A DNA stretch of 64,000 bases from Moniliophthora roreri. Its lineage: Eukaryota; Basidiomycota; Agaricomycetes; Agaricales; Marasmiaceae. The first letter of the stretch is position 1, and every line of letters begins with the position of its first letter. Under the pieces are notes generated by a model. That model made no database searches, had not been told where the DNA came from, and saw nothing but the letters and a program-made list of their open reading frames with translations. The DNA is taken from assembly GCA_001466705.2 (NCBI GenBank), contig LATX02000194.1:496001-560000 (forward strand). Direction: 5' to 3'. Positions 45,511 to 57,780 of the stretch are shown in pieces. The position numbers and the translations under genes are program-made.

Positions 45511-47560
45511 ATGGAAGGGTCGGCGCATTCATCGATGAAGGACATCTGTTTGTCACATCTCCAAATTCCAATGAGATTTACATTCCATGTCTCAGGAAGC
45601 GTGAAGTATACATGCGATGTGACTACTTTTATGGAGAAGATGACCCACTATCCTACCCCCAACCCTTCATCTCTGATCGCTGTCATTGGGCTGCTCTCTA
45701 GCGCTGTCCTTCCTCAGGTGATCCTGCCGCCATATGGTGGGATGCTCCTCCAGCTGTTGCCTTCTCTGAAGATGAGAATGGTGCTGCCAAAGGAATGGGC
45801 ATGTGGGATGCCACATTTTTGGAAAAGTTCAAGGCTGACTACGAAGCGCTTCAGAGCTAGGTACTTGTTTACAGCATGTCCCAGCATGGGAAGGGGTGGG
45901 ACACCAATAGTTTCATTTCAGTGTTGAGCCCACATTTGGAGCAGACAATAAACCATCTAACTTCCTTTGCACTGCCTTATCATCGCGCCCACCAACTGTT
46001 TTCATATTTCCAGCAGTGGTATCTTGAACTCAAGGTGGCACTTGACTGGGTCAAAGTGTACCAGCCTTCTATGACGTCCAGAACCATGCGCATCAGCTCC
46101 AGGATGGCAGAACCCAATGCCATGGGTGCCTTTCTCTCTGACACCACTCATTGTGAGATGTTTTTCTTGGCTGGCCTTCCTTTCTGGTTGGTTAGGCCAC
46201 ACATGCATCACCATTTGACGTGCATCGACTGTGAAGTGGTACCATTGATGCCCACAAGCTTGTGTATTCAATCGGACCCATTCACGACACATCCAAGGAA
46301 CGTGGTCTTCTCCGGCGCTGGTAATGATAAAGCTAAAGCATTTGCATTGGAGGATTATGGTCACTCACTCGTTCATTTTACCAATCCATTTTCCATAGCA
46401 TCTGAACCAGATCATCCAGAACCCTCTTTACCTCCCACTAATACATCTTCAGGTGCACATGGAACTTCTCATTCTCAGAACTGGAAGAGGAAGCACAGCC
46501 ATAGCCCTTGTGAGTCATACTGATAACTCTTATCTCTCCACCAACTAAAGATATCGCAGACACAAAACCACAGAAGACCAGTACTGATCGTGACAAGTTC
46601 ACCGAAATTAAAGGACCGTATACACCTCCTGTTCCCGATGTATGGGTTCAAGCCTTAGGTGCCACTGACCAGTCAAAACAGCCACAGAAGGCGGTCGCTC
46701 TGAATTCCGGATATGCCTTCCCAGAACCAGGTTTAATCCTATACGCTGGCCTGACATCTACAGACAGAATGGTCCAATATTTGAAAACATGGTTACATTT
46801 CTGCACTGTGCTCATATTTTGCCACCAACTCCCGTTCCTTCTACTGACTGCTCCTCCTGCTGCATATGGGGCTTGGTCACCAAAACAGTGGCATACACTT
46901 CTGGCGTTACATAACAAGTCCTCTGACTCGGGAGTAGTTCAAGCTCGCTAAAGGAAATCAGTCAGTGACTTACTCGCTGAGACTCTCAAGTTCGTCGATG
47001 TAGATATGGAAGGCAAAGCAGTTGAAGAGTATCACTTCACTTGGCGGGGAAGCTGTGTGGAAATAGGACGACTATCAGAGCCTGCAATCGTGATGGAAAT
47101 CATTTGGGAACTTTTTGAACTCAATTTCCACTTCAAGTTCCATGCTCTCAATAGCAAGCTTGGCCACAGCAGTGTCCATCGCGATGTTGGCATGCATGAC
47201 ATCACTTCGTTTGAGCCATCGGTGCAAAATTGTTTTCCAGAATCAACAGGCATCTAGAATCCCATACAGATCAACTGGGCACAATCAAATAATGGTTTGG
47301 CAGCATCAGAACTACATCAGCATGCAAAGTTCTTCCTTAGGATGTGAGACATTGTGAAGCAGTGGCCAAAAGCAAATCATCTCCCTGTCCTACAATCCAC
47401 CAAGTCCACTATTGATGAGTACTCTGACAATGAACTAGTGGAGGTGGAGCAGATAGTTGCTCAATTCTATTGTCAATCGTTCTACGAGACATTTGGGCGA
47501 CCACCAATCACTCCCCATCGACTGGATACCCACCATGCACTGGGTGGTTAGTCCTAAGTG
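45511..47560 (+). pseudogene. Broken accessory gene carried by the hAT element
   Basis: The opening frame has SNEIYIPCLRKREVYMRCD and CDYFYGEDDPLSYPQPFISDRC, then an in-frame TAG near 45712. It continues with AIWWDAPPAVAFSEDENG, WDATFLEKFKADYEALQS, then HGKGWDTNSFISVLSP..LEQ, FFLAGLPFWLVRP and NVVFSGAGNDKAKAFALEDYG. A second part has GYAFPEPGLILYAGLTSTDR, a TAA at 46949-46951, then EEYHFTWRGSCVEIGR and EIIWELFELNFHFKFHALN. I recognise the pattern from hypothetical proteins that recur next to transposases in mushroom genomes, but know no function. Stops and frame changes indicate loss of function here. Confidence 0.7.
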
Positions 47561-47969
47561 CATATATTGATGTTCTAGAGCCTTTTCCTGGCTAAAATCA
47601 TGTTGATTCCTTGTAGATGCACCAATTTCCTTTTTCTTGTCTGTATATCTTATATGCTCACACCTGTAAATCACTTCATAGACACTATGCACACCTCAAT
47701 ACATGTTTTCTTGATACATTGTTCTCCTTGTTTCTATTGTTTAGTGCTGCTATTCTGATAAGGTACATTAATCTCTAACCTCCCATATCAATTCTGCGAG
47801 AAAAAAATTGCTACCAAACTTGCGGCTTAGCCACTCGAGTCCGCTTAGGAGCCACTCAACCAACTGGCTCGGGGTGAGCCGTTTACCCAAGCGGCTCTAC
47901 CCGGCTCAGCTCTGGCTGAGCTCCGGTTCGGCTTGAGCCACAGCTTGAGCCGAGCTGGTGGCACCCCTA

Positions 47970-49649
47970 ATTGGAACCTCATCCCATATAATCAGAAATG
48001 TTTGCTGCAGTACTGCATGAAGTTCAGACCCATGCTTTATACTGCATAGAGAGGTTGGCTCAATATGGTAATACACCAATTTTATAAACCTTTCAAATTC
48101 TACACATATGAGCATCATTTGGACGTATTTAAATGGTTGAAATGATAAGAAACATGGAAATAGAAGGACTAATATGAGCCTGAGTAGTCAGTCAAAACCT
48201 ATATATGCTTGATGGCATGAAACTATAAGTTAATTGTACTTACAGTATGCCCCACATGGGTACCTATAGACTATTAATATTGTGCATTGAGCCTCCTGAA
48301 ACCTGTAGGGACCTCTATATGGTGTGTTCAAGAGGGACACATTGGTAGTTGAACATATATATGGTGTATCAAGGGGATATTTTACTTTTAAACAAGCTTC
48401 ATTTACTCTTAGAGAGCTCATTTAAGCTCAGGATGGTATCTACAATATACCAAGAGAAAAGATATAACCATATCTAAGTCAGATATATGAAGAAGTATTA
48501 GCTCAAGTATATGATCACTCTGCATTCCAAGATGGTAATGCAATAATCCCTTCAAAGATAGGAGGAAAATGATAAGATGGAAATCAGATAGGACAGATGG
48601 AACAAGGAAATACTTGATGACTCCTATGGAAGTTGAGAGCATTTCTGACCATTGAAAAACAGAATAAGGAACTCCTATGCAGTAGCAATGGATTCTGAAC
48701 CTAGATACCCATATACTGCATGGAGGGCCTAGCTTGAGTCATGCTTCCAATACCTGAGATTGTATTTATTGGTGACCTGCATACCTATATATGGTACAGG
48801 ATTACTATTGTGACAAGGGGCTGAACTCATATACATTCATTTTATGATTTTCCCTGTGACTGGTACGATATATACCTATTATTATAATTTTATTGTAAAT
48901 ATTTGTTTCCAGCAGTATATAAGGACAGCTATTTTATAGGTGGGAGCAAGAGAAATTTGCCCCACCACTATGCAATTTGTATGTGGCTATTGTTTGTGTA
49001 GAGAAATCACATTTGATCAGATCTTCCTCCTCACATCAGGCCCTAGGGACTCAGAGTAGACCTAGTTGAGATATAAGACTATAAACCAAACTTGATAGTG
49101 ACAGCAAAGCCAGATGTTTATTATGTGCTTTAGTGAATAGTTGTTTTCAAGTTAAGAGAAGACTTTGTATCAGAAAGTTTTGGTGGCTTTCTGAAGGCAG
49201 CTAGTGTTTTGCTAGTGTTGATGCATCTTAGAGAGGGCTCAGGCTACATTGGAAGTAGAAGTTTTCCTGCTTAAGTGTGTTACAGATCACAACCAAGAGG
49301 GTTGTATCCAGTACAAGGAGTACTGTAGTCTTTGATTACTTGGGTTATCACTTCAGAGTAGTCTTGCCATTGCCTCAGTGCAATTAGTTGTTGTATTTAG
49401 GCTTGATTGAGATAGTAGAAACCAGAAAACACACAATAAAAATGAATTTATTAAACAAATATATTCTTGTAGTCTCTACATCAATAAACAAATACATGCT
49501 TATTCAGATCATGAACATCAAATAGAGTCTAAGTGCAGTAACTCTAATCACACTGAACCACACTCTGCACATCACCACATACACATAGACAATAGGAGAG
49601 CAGGATTTGATTAAGAGATTAGCTCTTTGTGTAGCACATTCAAGTGGTA
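47970..49649. other. CpG-depleted repeat DNA, no gene recognised
   Basis: Very few CG dinucleotides, many imperfect AT-rich repeats, no long open frame or domain. Probably decayed mobile DNA. Confidence 0.45.
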
Positions 49650-50040
49650 TTAATAGATAGGAATAGCAAAGCATGAATGAGAGGTTTGCCCATCTGCTAA
49701 GAGTAAAGCAGCAATTCCAGATGATGCTACCATAATGACAATTTTGCCCAAAGAGTAGATTTTTGCTGCAATTGTATTGCAGACAAATGTCTTTCCACAT
49801 CCACCTGGACTTTGAAAGTAGAATAACTTCCTACTATTTTCCAGAACAGATTCTACAATTTTTGTGTACACCTCTTGTTGCCCACTATTAAACTGTGAAA
49901 CATTATCATTCACAGTTGCTGTAAGCTCATCTATATTGTAGTTCTGCATTTCAAATAGTAGTGGATTAGGTACCTGTGCTTCCCAATTGTTTGCAAGAGG
50001 TGGAAGACACTCTATACTGTTGTTGCTGTTTATTACCATG
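49650..50040 (-). pseudogene. PIF1/Helitron-type helicase fragment
   Basis: The minus-strand frame contains [16 protein letters not shown], the Walker A loop [14 protein letters not shown], and [20 protein letters not shown] followed by SCFAIPI, which is the N-terminal part of the PIF1-like helicase domain found in Helitron Rep/Hel proteins and related elements. Downstream (49504-49650) the frame breaks, although ECATQRANLLIKS in another frame resembles the next conserved stretch. The Walker B region and C-terminal motifs are missing. No Rep domain was found nearby, so this is a remnant. Confidence 0.75.
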
Positions 50041-50259
50041 CAGTGAATTAGACACAAGTTATTTTTAGGAAAATAAATGAAGAAAATGTACATGAATGAA
50101 GTATCTGTTGATGAATGGGGAGTAAGAAAGAAAACAAAAAATTTTATGCTGAGTATCAGAAAAACCTGCAGCATACACGATGTAAACACATTTTCAGCTG
50201 ACACATATTGAATTGATGCTGGACTGGACTTCACATGCTGGTGCTTACTAAGGATCACA

Positions 50260-52472
50260 GGTGCTCACATTAAAAAAGGCACCAGAAACCCAGTTGGGCA
50301 CCTGCACTAAAATGTTGGCTATTTCACTTAAGGTCAGCCAAGATCACTGACTCTACTTTGCCATTATAGTTTGATTACTCATTCTGCAGCTATAGTAGTG
50401 TGTCTTGTGGCATTTTTTGATGCTTGTAGTACCCAATTTGACTCTGTCACCTGTGCCTTCCAAGGGCAATTTATCTGTTTATTGTTATGCCTTCCAATGA
50501 CTTTCCTAGGTGCATGCTATCAACATTTTGCATTGTTTTCTGTGACTGTTGTTAGTAGTACTGGGTTTCTGCTATTTCTAGCTATTATCTTACACCTGGT
50601 GCTTTCTACAAGGCAGATCTTCACTGCCAAAATAATTCCAATTCACCTTTTATTCACTCTCTGTCTAATATCCAAAACTCAACAAGAGCAATCTCCAATT
50701 CTCTGCTGCATCAGCTGACACATTCAGGTTAACACTCACTATTGCACTCTTATGCTGCTTATTATTCTAAGCAAACATCTACAAATGCCTTTGGATCTCA
50801 GAGATAGTGAAGGTTGGCATACAGCTTAAGAATATGGACTATCTGCTAGATATGCACTATTCTTCATCTTTGGTGTCATATGCAATTGGTTTCTTAACCA
50901 TATCTTTGGTGAATGTCCTGATGAGGTATGTTCTTACTCTTTACCTTTTGTGGCAAGATAGCTAATGTGATGACAGAAATAGGACTCTTACACTTTTGCA
51001 ATACACCTTCAACCTCCCCAACAGAGCTGGGCAATTGAAAACATTCAAGAGCATTTGGCAATGTCCCACTGCATCCAATGCACCCAGTGATAACAGTGCC
51101 AATGAGTTCAATGCACTTTCTGATGACAAGTTTGACCTCAAGTATGGCAAACTGGATCCCTTCCTTCACTATTCACCCATAAAGCTGTCCAAACAACAGG
51201 AAGAAAAGAGGGATTAGTTACCAAGATATGATGAACTCAGCATTCTCTCAACACATGGGCAGCTGAAGAAGGGCCAGTCATCTGCTTTAAAATGGTTCCA
51301 ATCCAAGTCAGGCACTGGCAGGAGAAATTGAGAGGCAGTCAAGTTCCACTCAGCAGAAGAAGGCATTTTGAGCAATTCCAATTCTGATTCTGGGTCTAAT
51401 AAGCTACTTAAACACCTATAGTTGAGACAAAGTTTCTTAAATGCATTACTGAACACATTGGTTGGTGCTGCTGACTACAACAAGGAGATAGAGGCATTAC
51501 AGAGGAAGAAGATGCATAATATGAGAGAGGGTGGGGTACTGGATTGCTCTGACTATGAGTTGGATATTGGGAAAGGTGGTTGAAAGGGTAGTAGGAGACC
51601 TTCACTGGTGCAATCTGCTTCTTTAAGTACAGGGCAGTGAGACAGCAATACAATGAAAGTAGAATCAGAGTCAGCTGCAGGGTTGACTTTGAATAAGGAG
51701 ACCTCACAGCCACAGCCACAGCAGATGCTGATTCCAGTACCCACCACACTTTTATTAATCTAAGCTCTTAATAGAGTTGCATTGGCCCAATGAGAAGCTT
51801 ATGATACCTTAATACCATCTGGGCTTCTAAGGTTGGCAGAAGAGTCACATCCACCTTCACCATTTTCTTTGCCTTTAAGGACACCTGCACCTCAAAATCC
51901 AGAACTGACATTGCCTGATCAAGAAGAGCTGGATGGAAGAGCAGACAAGTGAGATGCATTCTGGAAGATGTGCAGCAAGGGTAATAAAATGCAATGACCT
52001 TTATAGCTTAATGGCAGACATGATTTTTGTAATAATTGGACTTGATGTGTATTTAGGTTGTGTTGTAGTAATATGTAGAGAGTTAGTCTACTATTATTAT
52101 TGATATCTCTTTTGCATGTCTTTCTATGTGATGGGGTGAGAGGGAATGTTGTATATTTCTATGTTGGCTGTTTACACTGGCTATTTGAGTACTTGCTTGA
52201 TCCAAATTGAGACTAAGTAGTATATTATAACTTATTGGTTTCAATATATAATAGCTTTAACTACAATGGGACTTGAAAGCAGTTGGAATAATTCTAGAAT
52301 GTACAGTGTGCCCACATGTGTTCAAAATCATCTCAATCTACTTCTGGATTCCCTTCTTCTTACTTCTCTGATTCAATTGCATCTTTTGTCCCATCTTCTT
52401 CCAAATATGCTTCAGTCCTGTCAATTTGGTTTTGGGTAGTGTCTCTGGTGCTGAAAAAGCCATCAGAACAAA
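50260..52472. other. CpG-depleted region with diverged fragments, no gene recognised
   Basis: Open frames at 50371-50718, 50996-51217 and 51408-51749 show no known motif. Sequence such as NEFNALSDDKFDLKYGKLDP on + (51098 onward) may be a relic of a coding exon, but I cannot assign it. Confidence 0.4.
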
Positions 52473-54506
52473 CTAAAAAGCAATTATTTCTGGATTCATA
52501 CCATCCAACTCTTCAAACCAATCATCATCCCCAACTACCTCCAGAATAGGACAACCAACAGAGTCAGCAAGAGCTGTTGTTGTGGAATCAAAGTGATAGT
52601 AATCATGAAGCATTTTTATTGCTTCATAGGCACTTTGGTCCCAGTCCAAATAGTTAACATCTATTGTGAAAGTGAATGATGGAAGACCCAAAGACACTTG
52701 CATGGCCTGTGACATCTTTTCTTTCCCAGAAGAGTCAAAAGACCAGAAATACTTTGTACTCTCTGCCCAGGATCTCAAGATCTCTTCATTATCAGAAGGT
52801 TGGGGAATTGGTTGGATGAATAGGTACACTAAAGCACCACTTGATGTGAGATCTGTATTCTCTTGGGGCCTAGAGTGATGTCTCTTGCATTTGAAGTTGA
52901 GTTCAAGTCCACGATGCATATCTATTTGCATGTCAGGATACTTTTGCCATCAACAAGATAATAAACACACTTACAATACTCATTCCACTTGTCTTTGTGA
53001 ATCTGAAGTTGGCTGAACACACTGTGCACCTGAGTAATCCATGATTTTGCCAAAGTAGTGAACTGAGATATGGAATATTGCAATAACATGTCTTTGGCAT
53101 GTTTAATATCCATTGGTGTAACTGTAAATCTATGTTCTCAGTTAGTGCACATCATCTACTATAGTACAACTTCAAACATACTGCACTGATCCATCTGTCA
53201 TCACAACTAGGCTCTTTCTCATTGCATTGGAACCAACATCTGCTCTCTTGAGATAGTAATGCAATCTGTCCCTGGCTGTTGCTGGCAATCTGGCAATAAT
53301 TTGTTGACTGTGTTCATGGTAAATTGCACCAGGATGGGTTTTGAGAATGGATATAGCCTTTTTCTCAGCCACTTTTTCCATATATGGCCTGTAACATCCA
53401 GCAATGCCTCTGATGATATTGAGGGTAGAGACTGTTTTGGTGAGATAATCAAATGTAGCACTGGTGTCTCTGTATGTCTGAATAGATAGTGCAGGAAAGT
53501 GGTTATTGGGCATTGAATTTGAGGTAGAGCCCCAAAGTTTCCAACTATTGAACCCTGGGATCCGAATCTGGGGTCCTTGACATAATGCACCAGTCTTTGG
53601 GTCAATCCACAAATTATTCATGGCCTATAACCTTTGTGTCAATGCAGTAGGAAAGTCTAAGTAAAAGGAGACATACAATCCGGGCATCTGGTTGCCATAG
53701 ACTAAGCTGTTGAGAAGGTAAGACAGTGGCAATCAGAAAACTGATAATTTACATACTTGATGGCAAAAGTATCCATTCAGAACTGGAGAAAGTATATTAT
53801 TGTTGAGGATGACATGTGATAGAGGAATCAATGCTACATTGAGGTTTAGAGTATTGAGTTAATATTAAGCTACAGAGTCAACTGATGCACCACACCATTG
53901 TAGAAAATCAGGGCTGGTAAACCATTTTGGTTGTTATTATATCCAAATAACTGAGCAACATATGGGGTCCTGACAATGATTGATACCAGACTTGACAAAG
54001 ATAAAGAAATTGTCATACTTGACTTGTGAAAAGCTATCAAAATCATGTTTGAAGGTCTACACCAAGATGAATGTCAGATATGATAGTATTGATAAAAGAT
54101 GTGACTAGCCTTATAGGCATCTTCACCACTGTATTGAACATGTAGGAACTCCATATCTCCAAGTCTGTCTCCAGTGAAAATGCGAGCAATGTTGATCTTT
54201 TGATAGGCCCTGACTCTCTGATGCCTTATGACTCGGACTGTCACCTTCCCCTGCCTTGTCTCATCATACTCTGTAACCTCTGATTCATCAATGACACTTG
54301 TAACATAGACATCTCCTGTTCGAATATGCCTGTACTAGAGGAATTGATCAATTTCCTGATAAATTATGGTAAGGAATACAATGAACACACATCATCCCAT
54401 CTTGTCAACTCCCTCTGAGCTTGCTGCATGTATTGCACCAGGTTCCCTTGAACATTTGTGAATTGTCCACCAGAAATGGTAAACTCTGAACATCCATGCA
54501 GAGCCA
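52473..54506 (-). CDS. Agaricomycete-type protein with N-terminal SGGxFTxVxGN motif
   Basis: Reconstructed from 54506 down in about ten small exons, phases consistent. The start is MALHGCSEFTISGGQFTNVQ, then YDETRQGKVTVRVIRHQRVR, IARIFTGDRLGDMEFLHVQY, SGEDAYK, FKHDFDSFSQVK-TPYVAQLFGYNNN, LPALIFYNALIPLSHVI, SLWQPDARIAMNNLWIDPKT, GALCQGPQIRIPGFNSW, LKRADVGSNAMRKSLVVM, then MDIKHAKDMLLQYSISQFTT and the acidic end WFEELDGMNPEIIAF. The order (SGG..FT..GN head, xVAQLFGYN, LIFYxxLIPL, LWIxPxTGxLCxGP) matches a family expanded in mushroom-forming fungi whose function is unknown to me. The intron after SGEDAYK would need a GC donor (aag/gctagt); all others are GT-AG. Despite lying in CpG-poor DNA the frame is open, so it looks functional or only recently lost. 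Confidence 0.65.
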
Positions 54507-55640
54507 TGAGAGGAATAAGGAATTGGAGGAACAAAGTGAATCGAGGACAGGATGGGAGATGTATATGAGGGCTGCGAGGAGGCTGTGAGACACAGCATTA
54601 CCCGTGACTCGGAATGAGAATAGTTCTCACGCAACAGCTTGTCAAACGTCATGTACATAAGACGAATATTCCACATTATCCCTTTTTGTGCATTTGGGAT
54701 CTCTATCGGGCCATGATATGATGGAGCAAGCAACCAGTTCTTAAATAAATATGAAAAAGATACACTCGAGTAAAGAACAAAACCAAGCAAAGAAACCCAG
54801 ATGGCGTGATATCCAAAAGATTGACCGAGACAGCCAGATCATTGTACAGTGATGATCCATCAAGTGAGAAATGAATGAAAAACACGCGACGACCGCATTG
54901 CATTCCGTTCTCAATCAGAATACCTGTCGAAGTTCAGGGAAACACCATTGAATTGGTCGAAATTGGGAAGACATTCGAGCAAATGATTACGAAAGGCAGA
55001 AAAACTTGCGCCAGACTCGAGTTCAAAGGCACGGCCGATGGACGCTGTACATGGAATGCGGACGGAGTGTTGTCCCAAAACACGTTGAGCGAACACTTTA
55101 CATGTGTACAAACAATTTTCATTGGTAGTTTAGAGCTCACACCGCCTATAGCAATTCGCAGTGTCGGGAATCCTGGATCTATATGCAAAGCAAGGTTAAC
55201 AAGGAATCAGGATCGGAGGGTAAAGAACGTAAACACGGACCCAAGTAAAACCGCAAACGCAACATGAAACGAAGGTTGATATCGAATGAAACCAAAACTA
55301 CATCGCATGCCTGAACCAATGCAAATGCCAACCTCCATATCATAGACACTGAAAGAAGAGGAATGATGGTAATTGGCGATCGTAAGGGAAGACGCTGAAA
55401 ACACCGTGAGGATAATGCATGAGAATAACACAATTAGTGTTATGACAACGCGAAGGAATGATCGGCCAATAGTGAGCGCTTGCGGTGGCAGTGACAGCGA
55501 CGACGACAGTGCAGAAGAGAATGAACTCGCAGTGCCTGTCACATGCTGATAGTACGCAGGCAGTTACGACAAAACACGCAGCAACCGAGACCAGTGCTGG
55601 ATCTCGTCATAGCTTGTCGCCCTCGACTGTACCGGACTTG
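54507..55640. other. Region with a possible minus-strand membrane-protein exon
   Basis: A minus-strand frame at 55207-55542 starts MTGTASSFSSALSSSLSL and contains a strong hydrophobic segment (VVITLIVLFSCIILTVF) and a second one (FHVAFAVLLGSVFTFF). It could be the 5' part of a small membrane-protein gene continuing toward 54930, but I could not establish splicing or a family. Confidence 0.35.
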
Positions 55641-57780
55641 AGCATTAGGCATGCAAATCTTCGGTTCGCGCCATGGATTTTCGGTGTCGGATAGGTTCAA
55701 GTAAGTTTTGGCAATCGGCGCCATCGACCAGTGAAATGCTGAATAGGAAGGTCAATGCAAGGAAGAACACGAGAATAAGATGCAGTCGTACCATGCGAAT
55801 GCGGGATTTGTATACCGAGGGCACACGAAAGCTGACCTTGTGTGTCGTGAACAGCTCCCGAATAGAGTACATCCCTCTACATTTCCTCTGCTCTAGCCTC
55901 CCGCGCAAACAGCCCTTACTTCATTGGATCCTCCTCTTGAGATGACTTCAAACCCACGAAAGAATAGCCGCTCGTGAAAGTACATGATCGCAGCAAAGGG
56001 CAGGGATCGTACTCATGGTACCCAAAAAATGGCGGCAGCGTGTTGTGATGGCGTCGACAACATGGTAGGTTACACTAGGAGATGCTGCAGCGAGAGAGGC
56101 GGCGAAAGGTAATGGTCATACGAACGAACAGCCTTAACGGAGAGAGGAGTAGTGATTATGATGGAGAAGTCGTGGAAGATCGGCCGTTAAGAGGTGCGGT
56201 CGACAGATGGCAAAGCTTTCCAAATACTGTAGCCACTGACGACAATGACCTGTGCCCGGGCTATACTAGGCCGAACACCTCCTAATATCCTTGCTCTCTC
56301 CTCCTGCGCCTTTTGCTCGCACCGGAGGCGAAGCCAGGAGTCAAGTCAGCATTACGTGGGCGAAACTTCGAGGCGTTCGAGTGGATAGAGAGAAATAGTG
56401 AGCGACCTCGCATAGCTCCTTGACATCGCCCGTTTCGAGCGGTGATACGTTGAAAAGGATCTGCAAGACAAGTTCAATCTAGAGAGAAAGACGAGGATCC
56501 AGGGATAGACATACCACGAGGATTGGGCCCTGGGATAGGTGGTCGCGTTCACACAACTTTTCATTATCGCCAGCTTCGACCAGCGAAAGGCTGAAAAGGG
56601 AAGTCAATTTCGGGAAAAGAACAGGAAGGAGTAAGATGAAGGCATACCATGCGTTTGCAAGGTATGTATATCCAGGGCTCACGAGAGGCGTTGTTGCATA
56701 TTGGAAATTCAGCACTTACTGGTGCAAAGTCTAACGTACTTCCTCATCCGCCGTTCCCATGTTTCAGCTTGCCTGCCTTTCCTACTCCTTCACTCGATCC
56801 TACTCCTTCACTCGATCCTACTCTCGAAACCACGTCGAGTCCACACGCCATGAGAGAATGTTTGTTCTTGGTGACGATGAGGGGGTCTAGGTGTAGCGCT
56901 TATGGTGCACAAAGAGGATGATGGACAGCGGTGACTGCTTAGCATGATACTGTTTTCGACTGTGGTAGCACTACGAGGCGCAAGCGGCAGTCTGTCGGGC
57001 GGTACTGGTAGCTCATGAACGACCGATACACCACACGCACTCAACCTACAGGGATGGCTCGTCACTTGTACCACGAGTCTAACCCTGCGCTGGAGTCGGC
57101 ATGATGTTGTCTGATGTAGCTGAAGCAGGACTTCGCAGAATTTCGAAGCGGACAAAGAAGAGTGGGAAGTAGGGGCTCGGAATTCGTATGAGAGCGATAT
57201 TGTCGTGATAATAGCTGCCAGCCGGTTGCGGTGGTATCCATTCCGGACCAGCCAAACCCACTCCATCCACCACCTCTGATCCCGCCTCTGGAACCTCTGC
57301 GCCAACACTGTCCTCTCGTGATACGTCACGACGTCAAAAGTGCTGCCCATCGGCGTTCGATTTAGCACCCGAGGTGTTCTTCCTACGCGATCCTGGGCTA
57401 TCTGTGCGAGTACCTGACAGCGGGATAGGTAGGCTCCGTAACTCCAAAGACAATTCTTCAAGGGTACGAAATGGGATATCCAGTGCAACTATTATCCCTG
57501 TGTGGTATATCCCAGTTTAGCATTGTAGGATTAGGATGAGGAAGTAATATACATACCTCGACACATAGCAATCCGTCAGCGAGAATGGTACTATCTCGAG
57601 ATCGATAAAGTTCTGGTTGAAACTTCCCCTGGACGCGTATTCCGATAATCAGTGAAAGTGGGGGTACAACCTTGGCAAGAATCTTACCTGTAGAACACAG
57701 CTGCGAAGTCTGCCCCGTCGATGTCGTTGTTGTAGAAAGAGATGCCTTGTAGTACACGTGCTTGGTCCACGGACCAAAGT
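55640..57780 (-). repeat. Duplicated locus X1, probably decayed minus-strand gene copies
   Basis: Two segments within it resemble each other (about 55700-55920 and 56550-56790: cgcca..gaccagygaaa.gctga followed by hydrophobic coding stretches such as VFFLALTFLFSISLVDGA and VLFPKLTSLFSLSLVEAG on the minus strand). Its right part (56870-57780) is homologous to 60320-61390. Minus-strand coding traces include EWIPPQPAGSYYHDNIALIR and FPLFFVRFEILRS. Frames are interrupted, and no domain was recognised. Confidence 0.5.
57762..57777. promoter_or_regulatory. Palindrome TTGGTCC-AC-GGACCAA at X1
   Basis: 7-bp arms around AC, preceded by acacgtgc. The same arrangement occurs at 61377-61390, at the same end of the homologous block. 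It could be a binding site at the 5' end of the minus-strand copies. Confidence 0.5.

Larger units (their letters stand above)
39849..47969. mobile_element. hAT-superfamily DNA transposon, about 8.1 kb
   Basis: Terminal inverted repeats: the left end starts tagggttgtcaccagctcgg at 39849; the right end, read in reverse from 47969, starts taggggtgccaccagctcgg. Both ends are followed inward by arrays of ggctc/gagcc/gcggct subterminal motifs (39865-39985 and 47815-47960), a common arrangement for transposase binding in hAT elements. Inside are a spliced transposase gene (minus) and a divergently oriented accessory gene (plus, broken). The flanking 8-mers (gctgtgtt and attggaac) do not match, so the target duplication has decayed or one end was rearranged. 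Confidence 0.85.

Noticed and set aside
39841..47977. 8-bp target duplication for the large hAT element
   Set aside because: The flanking 8-mers gctgtgtt and attggaac do not match, so I do not claim one.
54875..55267. 130-aa plus-strand frame
   Set aside because: No motif, overlaps hydrophobic minus-strand frames, no support for expression.
56808..57488. 226-aa minus-strand frame in X1
   Set aside because: Arg/Ser-rich composition without motif. A different minus frame in the same place (DNIALIRIPSPYF) looks more protein-like, and neither is kept in X2.
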